Below the pieces are notes generated by a model. It was not told where the DNA came from and ran no database searches. It saw nothing but the letters and a program-made list of their open reading frames with translations. Of a stretch of 64,000 bases of DNA, positions 57,302-64,000 are shown in pieces; position 1 is the first letter of the stretch; each line of letters opens with the position of its first letter. The stretch covers positions 77,737,931 through 77,801,930 of the forward strand of contig NW_026622985.1 of assembly GCF_023065955.2 (NCBI RefSeq). The letters are read 5' to 3'. The translations under genes and the position numbers were made by a program. Origin of the DNA: Ursus arctos. Lineage: Eukaryota; Chordata; Mammalia; Carnivora; Ursidae.

Positions 57302-59965
57302 AAAAACAGGTAATACTTTTAGACTCTAGAAGTGAACATAGTAAAATATGAAGTACATAGAGTATTTGTAAAGATCAAAGTAAATGTGTGTGTTGCCAAT
57401 ACATATTTATGCTTGGTTTCAACCAAAGGATACAAATGGAGATGTTTAAAAACAAAGACTCCAAGAAGAAAATAAATATTTAATTGTTCTGGTGCCAACT
57501 CACTATAAAGAAAACTTATTATTATAAGATTATTAGAAAGATATGAATAGAGTATTCTAAGTCAAATTTATACTCATGCTTAAATTTTCCGAGAATGTAA
57601 ACTTAAATCCAAATAATTCCTTTGGTTTTTTTGAAAGATGTGATGGAATAAATCTCTGTTCTAAAATTCAAATGCGATGTCCTATTTTTTAGTGGCATTC
57701 TGGCATGCATAATCATAAGAAGAAAAATGTGAACAAATGCTAAACATGTATGTATTTCACTACATAAATCCAATTCAGGATGAAACAGATTTTTAGGTAA
57801 TTATTTAACTTTTGAGCGTTAAATAAGCAAATTATAAAGCTCCTCCTCTGGAGGCATAGAACTGGCGATCAGACTCATTCCATTTTCGTTCACATCAACA
57901 TCATAATTGACTGGACAAGTTCTTAACTGAGGCTGAGATCACATAAAGTTCACAATCACAAAAATAAATGCAGAGAGTGTCAGGAAGTGCTAATCATACA
58001 TGATTTTACTATTTTTGATTTCACTGAATATTATGAGCTTCATGCCAAAAATAGCTGACATATCTGCTTCTCTTCTCTCTGTCGTTCACACTTCTACGTT
58101 ATTATTGTGGCACACGGAAAGGAAGTAAGTTTTAGTCCTGGTTTTAAAGTACATTCTGTTCCCTATAAAATGAGTTTAAAAAAAAAGATCTGTGAACCAA
58201 GTCACTGGGCCTCAGTTTCATCGATAGTCCAAAATCCACAACATTGGGTGGTCATGAGGATGGAGGTGGAGTAGGTTTGTGGGGGAGCAGCTTTGTCTGG
58301 CAGAACAAATATGGAATCCGACTTTCCTACTCACCCCTTCCAAAAGGCTAGGTGTCTGTGATGTTCAGTTGGGTGTGAAGTGAAGCACAATGACTTTTAT
58401 GCTTGTGTACTTTAAAAAAAATTTTTTTTAATTTCTAAATATATAATGCTCTCATATACCTCTCAATTTCCTGTAAGAAAACAAAATCTGTACTTCAACT
58501 ATCTTTTTGAAGGACTTTCATATAGTCTTTGAAGGAAGATGAAGAAAAATTGTCACAAGAGTTAGAAAAACAATCCTTAAAAATGGTAGCTCAATGTCCT
58601 GCCTTATTCAGTACCTTCAACAGTAGTTAAAAATGTAGGAAATATTTATCAAGTTTGTAGATGGATGGAAAGAAAAATTATGGTGGAAATAGAGGAACAA
58701 GAGCCAAAAAGACCTTGAGGGGGATGATATTCAGAAGATGTTAATTTAACAGAAGGTGATCTGGATCAGACCATTCAAGGATCATTCCAACTTTGAGACC
58801 CTATAGCTAATTAAAGATTCATACTTCATTCTTGGAACGCTTCAAAGTTATCCTCAGGGAAAAAGATGGTAGAATTCTACTGAGAACTCTGACTATCATT
58901 TACAAAAGGAAAGTCATCTTAATTTTTCTAATGGTTAGAAAAAGGGATGCAAGGCTATGGACATGGATGATTTAGTCAACGGGAAAACAGTGATGAGGGG
59001 CAAACTGTGAAAGGCAGAAGTCTTGCGAGAATCTTCATCCTGGAAGTATTACAGAGCGAAGTAGATCAGAGATGTGCGTGTGAGCTACTAGGGAGTTTTT
59101 ACAGTGGCGATGAACACACGTATGTGACAATCCGTTTTGGAATACAGCAAGAGTGAATTGCCTTGTGGACACCACACTGTGTTCATAAGCCAGAGAAAGT
59201 AGCTTTACCTTCAGCAGGAGCTGTTTTCATGAATTATTCATGAACACTGCTTAAGGAATACCATGTCACAGCATTTGTTAATTGGGTACAGTTGATAAAT
59301 TCATACACATCAACTGTGTTTCTAACTCCCTTTCCACACACTTTTATGAAACAACACTTGACCTTTTTTTATGTGAAATGTAGTACTCTGCAAATTCAGT
59401 AATTAACATGGACTCATTGGTCTCCCTTCCAGCTTCACATTCCTTATCTTTATTCTGTGGAGATTTTGAAGCTTTAAACCCTTAAAAATGTGGCCAGAAT
59501 TTCTGGCATTAACAAGTAATCTTTAAGATGAACGTTTCTAGGTGTAATGGATTTAGAGAGCTCCATAGCCATGAAGGAAAAGCATTGCATGTACATCATA
59601 AATATATTGCTAATTGCTCAGAAAAACAATCCCAACAATGCAATAGCAGCCATAATTACCCAAATCCTTCACATATTAAAAAGAAGAAGGAGGGACGCTA
59701 AACAGTAGTTTTTGAATTTTAAGTCTTTTCTATCATATTTTCAAGACAGCAATGACACTTCTACCTTATTTATATGGTGATTTGTAGTGTACAAAACACT
59801 TTCTCCCACGTCACTGTAGTGGTAACTTGTCACACGTCTCATAGCAGAAGGTATGAGAACGCAGCAACATGGATGCTGTTCCGGTGGAGTAACCAGCCCT
59901 CGATTTACTGAGAACGGACTGCTCCCATCCCCACAGGAGGCATTTTAAATCTGAGGAAGGAAGCA

Positions 59966-60181
59966 CGGGGTGCCTGGGTGGCTCAGTCTGTTGAGTGGTG
60001 GACTCTTGATTTCTGCTGGGTCATAATCTTGGGGTCCTGGGATCTAGCCCCACATTGGGCTTCATGCTCAGTGCAAAGTCTGCTTGAGGATTCTCTCTCC
60101 CTCTCCCTCTGTCCCTTCCCTCGCTGCAGTTCTCTTTCTCTCTTTCTCCAGAATAATTAAATAAAATTTTGAGGAAAAAAA
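59966..60181 (+). mobile_element. SINEC in GRM8 intron, antisense to the gene
   Basis: The head (ggggtgcctgggtggctcag), 'gactcttgatttctgctggg', CT-rich body and A-rich tail are complete. The duplication aaatctgaggaaggaagcac at 59948-59965 (approximately) is matched by aaatctgaggaggcac at 60182-60197, with a 4-base difference that suggests slippage in one copy. Confidence 0.93.
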
Positions 60182-62608
60182 AAATCTGAGGAGGCACAGT
60201 CCTAGGTGCAGACAGCTGAAAGACAAAGGCTTTTCCAGTGTTCACTTCTACTTCTGAAGACATAAGACACACTTCTAGAAGAAAAATATTGCATTTAAGT
60301 TATCAGGGTTATTGATACTTGTGGGGCATGTGATTTTAGGAGACTCCTGCCTCAGTGAAAACCACTGGTACGGGTAGTCAAGGTAACAGGGACGCATGGA
60401 GTCCACGATACCTGGTGATGCAACTGAACAGAGATGAACCGTGGCTCCTGCAGTGGGATCGAGGGAGGATGTGGGAAGATTTCACGCGCTGTCTCTCCTG
60501 AATGTGTCAACTATAATTACTTCATCTGGACCCAATTTTTAAAATCCAAACGTCTTAAAAGATGAATATACTAAAGTTGCCAAAGTACAATTTAACTGTC
60601 TTTCAGGTAGTAATTGACTTTATCTTGATTCATCTTCTGAACTTTCTTTTACCTTCCAAAAGTGAGCACCAGACTCCTGCAGCATAGTATAAGCTTACCT
60701 TCCATACAGGCACCACATTTATGATCTTTCATTCTTACTTCAGAGAAAATAGGGAAACGCATGCTTGCTATGTAATTTCCACTTCAATATCAACAAGAAA
60801 TAATAGAAGGAAAACAAAGCATGTGAGACTCGCTTCTATTAAATACGGGATTAGTCTTCATCAGTGCTGGGAATATTCCTCTGCAGGGAACCTTTTTATT
60901 TTTCAAAAGGGTAGGAAAATTTATTAATTTTTTTCTTCCACCACTTTCCAGAAATGAGTCTGGGATGACGGGTATTTATTTCAATGTCTGGTTGGTTGTT
61001 CCCATTTGCAACCATATTACATAAAGTTTTCTAGATTGTTGCTAAAAACCAAGTCCAACTATAGGCTCTGGTGAGTTGTGGTAAGAAATGCCAACAGCTG
61101 GCCAACAGCAGTTTACCGGCGTCCTCCGATGGCTTTTAACTGTCTAGACTGATGCTCTCACGGTAGAAAAACACAGATAAAATTCTGCCCTCAAATGACA
61201 AGCATTGAACTCTGACACCTTTGATAATAGTACAGTGCATCTTTTGCTAAAAGACCAAATAGGCCCATTATTACTAAATTGCTTACCTATAATCAGAGAT
61301 GATTATAACGATTTGTTATCAAAACCTATCTTTATTGTGACTTCTCTCACAGTTTTTCAAGGTTTCATGTTTGCGGAAAGGTGACTGTGGGGAGTGTTTG
61401 CGGAATTCTTAAAAGGCTTCTTTATGTACAAGTGACGAAATTTGGTTATTAGTGAGCTGAAGGCAATCTTCCCAGAAAATCTGACCGATAATTCCAGGAA
61501 GTATGATAGTGATTGTAGCCAATAAACTTAATTGATCAATACTTATCTTTTAAGGCCATTCCTGTGTATGGAGCATTAGAGTAGCCAGTGTTCATCTGGA
61601 AATCTTGATGTAAAGAAAGGTTTATAAATCTAGTACAGACTCTTATGTTGTCATAATAATTACATCAGATAAAATCCACACTTAATCTTCCCTGTATTTC
61701 ATGTCAGAAGTACAGAGAGCAGGGAATACAGCCTGCTGGAGAATCTGAGAGGAAGAGAGTATTTTGCATAGGGTTTTATCCTTAATTATTAAATAGGTAG
61801 GTTATATTTCCAAAAAACAGGAAGCCTGACGTCTAATGCAAGAACCTTTTGATCCATCTACAGAAACTAGTAAAGATTGTATTTTTTTATTTTACTGTAC
61901 TCAGCTATCTGTGGTATTTTACAATAAAGATCTTCAGCCTATTTGCTACTCTTCCATAGATACCAAAATGGACCAGTTAAACTCTACCAGATTAGCTTGG
62001 TACTGGTGTATTGTTATCGTGTGCTCCTTCAGGGGTGACTACAGAGAAGAAAAAAGTGGATGAAGAGGGGACAAGTGGAGTGATGGCTGACAGAAAGGAC
62101 CCTATTTTCAGGGTCATGAAGCATTCAGAAAATAACTCTAACTATCTTAATTATATCTAAGAAGGGGCCACTTGGGGGAAATAAATATTATGATTTAACC
62201 TGACATGTTGGCTCACTAGTTTTCTCATTTCCCTAAATACCTAAATATCATATCATTTATTTGTGTAAGATCTCTGAGCAACCAATAAACCAATAAAGAA
62301 CAACCAATATTGAACCAACATAGATTGGAGCATAGTTCCTAAGTGCTAAAAGATAATTCTATACATGGAAGGTAGTTCCAAGCTTCAGATGTTTGGTAAT
62401 GCCTCAGAAGGGAGGCACGAGTGTCATACTTTGTAAAAGAGATTTTGTGTGCATGGCCGTGCTCTGGAGAAGAGCCACTCGCCTTGAAATCATTCATTGG
62501 GTTCTAACCAAACGGTTCTAACTGCCATCATGGTCTCATGGTGTGCTAGCAGCACCATGCCCCTGGAACCATGGAGCACCGTCCCCAAGACTAGAAGAAG
62601 AATGTTCA

Positions 62609-62614
62609 ACGTAC
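62609..62614 (-). promoter_or_regulatory. GRM8: Distal alternative 5' splice site (mGluR8b)
   Basis: The minus strand reads TAGAT|GTACGT. It is exactly 55 bases beyond the proximal donor, and 55 nt is the size of the insertion known to distinguish mGluR8b from mGluR8a. It deviates from the consensus at -1 (T) and +4 (C), so it looks weaker than the proximal site. Confidence 0.85.
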
Positions 62615-62619
62615 ATCTA

Positions 62620-62669
62620 TTAGGAAGTGCTCCCGCTCTTGACCATCGGAAAGTCTACAGATGACTTAC
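62620..62669 (-). CDS. GRM8: GRM8 exon extension encoding the mGluR8b C-terminus
   Basis: When the proximal donor is skipped, the reading frame continues through what is otherwise intron and encodes [16 protein letters not shown]. It stops at TAA (62622-62620), followed directly by a second in-frame stop, TAG. The tail has 16 residues, so 8a and 8b proteins are the same length. This matches the mGluR8b tail I know from mammals, with Asp where I recall Glu in human. The tandem stops and the short open extension show coding constraint rather than chance. The last five retained bases before the distal donor (62619-62615) are 3' UTR. The 8b stop lies about 5 nt upstream of an exon junction, too close for it to be expected to trigger nonsense-mediated decay. 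Confidence 0.93.
62664..62669 (-). promoter_or_regulatory. GRM8: Proximal 5' splice site (mGluR8a)
   Basis: The minus strand reads CCAACA|GTAAGTC. It matches the intronic GTAAGT consensus fully, with A instead of G at exon position -1. In the 8b message the same six bases are translated as part of Ser-Lys-Ser. Confidence 0.92.
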
Positions 62670-62916
62670 TGTTGGTTTCAAGACTCTCACAGAGTTCACT
62701 TTTCACCTCTCCATTGGGTCTGTCGTTTCCTTTTTGGATCAGTTTGCTTTGCATGGTGGCAGCTGTCACCACGGCCTTGAAGCTCCTCTTGCGTTTTTGA
62801 ACGTTCTGCTCTGGATGAAAAATTATAATATAAACCTTGGGCATATAGAGCATGCCCAGAGACACCGAAGCGCTTAAACTCATGGAGACAGTAAGTGTTG
62901 TTGTCTGGATGTACAT
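62670..62916 (-). CDS. GRM8: GRM8 penultimate exon: TM7 and proximal cytoplasmic tail
   Basis: This 247-nt exon of metabotropic glutamate receptor 8, a Gi/o-coupled group III presynaptic receptor, begins directly after a strong acceptor (cttttttcctcccctcag). It runs Met-Tyr-Ile-Gln-Thr to Glu-Thr-Asn plus one base. Exon residues 5-29 form the seventh transmembrane helix ([20 protein letters not shown]), and [16 protein letters not shown] is its end and the start of the tail. [14 protein letters not shown] is the group III calmodulin/G-beta-gamma binding segment with the kinase-target serine. VKSE is a sumoylation-type motif. With the usual mGluR8 length of 908 residues, the exon starts at residue 811, so the Ser is 855 and the Lys of VKSE is 882, as known for mGluR8. 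[19 protein letters not shown] separates it from GRM7 and GRM4. Upstream exons lie outside the window. Confidence 0.98.
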
Positions 62917-64000
62917 CTGAGGGGAGGAAAAAAGAAAGAATCAATGTTGGTGAGCCTGATCTAACATCAGGCAAATAGCACAACCTTTTTCTGTAGTGAC
63001 TGCAGCTTCTCCGCTCAGGGTGCATGAGAACGTACTTACAGAAACTGCCCTTAATAATAGTCAAGCAACTCTTTGTCCCTACCTGCAAGTATGGGTAAAG
63101 TTGTTTTGTTTATGGAGCCTAATTCCTTAAAACAAACACAATTAAGCTGATGAAGTGAAGTTTCCTTTTTAGATTATAATTAAACATATATAAGAGAGGG
63201 AACAAAACCGTTCTGGGGAAAGACTAACATTTTATGCTGCACATCCCTTCTTCAGACAGGTATTAGACGGTCAAGTGTAATTCTTTCAACAATAAACTTA
63301 ACCTAGAAGGTTATAGTGGAAATGAGTGGGAGTGAAATATTCCAGAACATCACCACCCACCGTTGTTTGAATAATGCTAGCATTTGCATCTTCACATCAT
63401 GACTTAACTTCAGCTGTCAAACCTGATAAATCATGAGGATGCCATAAGGGCTTGATTTTGTAATACCACCACCCCCCAAGGACAATTCCAGAGGGTTTCT
63501 CAGTGGTGACATCATAACAAAATAAACGTGGGTGCTTTTACAAAATACATGACTCTTGCGTCCAAGATTTAAATATGCCTTCTGGGGATAGTGTCCTGGC
63601 ATCTGCATTTTGAAAGTTCTCCTCCCGTGCTCATGTGCTCATTCCTTACGCTTACTGCACTGAAACTGAGTGCTCTCTTACTTACAAACAGCAGTCTCTC
63701 TGGAAAATTCTTCTTCCTAGAATCTAGAGGTCAACAAGCTGAAAAGCCAAACCTAAAATCACTGCTTTTGGTTTTTTCATTATGGTATGAAAACAGACAT
63801 GATAGCATTTTAATCTTCTTTTTGAATTTCTCAGTGTTATTGAGTTATAACTGAAAAACAGAAATTGTGTATTTAGGGTGTGCAGCCTGATGTTTTGATA
63901 AACATACATACTATGAAATGACCTTTGCTCTCAAGTAATTAACATATCCATCGCCTGGCCTGGCTACCACTTTCTTTCATGGTTTCTTTTTATGTTTTTG
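62917..64000 (-). other. GRM8: Part of the preceding GRM8 intron
   Basis: This is the 3' portion of the intron upstream of the TM7 exon, starting with a pyrimidine-rich acceptor tract at 62917-62941. ORFs such as 62696-63088 and 63591-63854 have no domain. From about 63830 an old L1 relic is present. Confidence 0.85.
63830..64000 (-). mobile_element. Old L1M 3'-UTR fragment, antisense, runs off the window
   Basis: Landmarks on the plus strand are 'gttattgagttataactgaa', 'gtgtatttagggtgtgcagc', 'gatgttttgataaacataca' and 'taattaacatatccatcgcc'. They match the antisense 3' UTR seen in many L1M elements. Only the part inside the window can be described. Confidence 0.75.

Larger units (their letters stand above)
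56111..62669 (-). other. GRM8: Last intron of GRM8 (mGluR8a splice form)
   Basis: It runs from the proximal donor GTAAGT at 62669-62664 to the AG at 56112-56111. In the 8b form it starts 55 bases later at GTACGT (62614-62609). It holds SINEC elements at 56379, 56873 and 59966, an L1 3' fragment at 56951 and a tRNA-Cys half at 56640. I recognise nothing else in 57322-59947 or 60198-62608, apart from short A/T runs and chance ORFs of up to 75 codons. Confidence 0.93.

Noticed and set aside
62670..62916. Exon assigned to GRM7 or GRM4 instead of GRM8
   Set aside because: The tail after TAATM reads [19 protein letters not shown], and both alternative C-termini are those of mGluR8a and mGluR8b. 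GRM7 and GRM4 have different tails.
62696..63088. 130-codon minus ORF overlapping the GRM8 exon
   Set aside because: It is in another frame, crosses the splice acceptor at 62917 and has no recognisable domain.
1..64000. CRISPR array, prokaryotic operons, phage or integrated DNA virus
   Set aside because: No spaced direct repeats of CRISPR type, no bacterial gene organisation and no viral coding region were seen. The retroviral-type sequences are only solitary, degraded MaLR LTRs.

Overview
This window is nuclear DNA from a placental mammal, almost certainly a caniform carnivore and probably a bear (Ursus or giant panda). The evidence is about a dozen tRNA-Lys-derived carnivore SINEs (SINEC) with clear target-site duplications. 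Two of them (1006-1206 and 56379-56592) share a body and a 'gacagccagcgagagaggga' signature that I associate with ursids. There are also carnivore-type L1 copies plus the usual older mammalian layer of L1M, L2, MIR, L3/CR1, MER2, MER5A and MaLR. No bacterial-style operon, CRISPR array, rRNA or intact tRNA gene is present.

The only protein-coding gene I can support is the 3' end of GRM8 (metabotropic glutamate receptor 8) on the minus strand. A 247-nt exon (62916-62670) encodes the seventh transmembrane helix and the proximal cytoplasmic tail. It has two 5' splice sites exactly 55 nt apart. The proximal site splices to a terminal exon at 56110-56061 and gives the mGluR8a tail. The distal site (after 62615) retains 55 nt with an in-frame stop and gives the mGluR8b tail. 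The 3' UTR runs down to about 55.5 kb, where three AATAAA signals occur. The intron between them (about 6.5 kb) carries three SINEs, a nested L1 fragment and a tRNA-Cys 5'-half insertion flanked by duplications.

Everything from 1 to about 55.5 kb lies downstream of GRM8 and looks like intergenic, gene-desert sequence. Its main landmarks are: L1MB 3' end (3.5-3.9 kb); MER2 with a SINE at its left edge (4.6-5.2 kb); MLT1-like LTR with a GT repeat (6.8-7.15 kb); GATA repeat (7.9-8.0 kb); a twin-primed (5'-inverted) carnivore L1 (8.16-11.29 kb); old antisense L1 (12.9-14.0 kb); an old internally deleted L1 broken by a MaLR LTR and a SINE (16.1-17.96 kb); old antisense L1 (30.2-31.7 kb); MER5A copies (41.1 and 45.7 kb); L3/CR1-like (44.2-44.7 kb); and L2 (49.5-50.4 kb). 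Between 38.07 and 56.38 kb I found no SINEC at all, while older repeats persist. That stretch and some other repeat-free stretches may hold conserved regulatory sequence, but this is inference only.

All other open reading frames are short and lack recognisable domains, or are readings through L1, SINEs and microsatellites. Family names for old repeats are from recognition of sequence patterns, not from a search.
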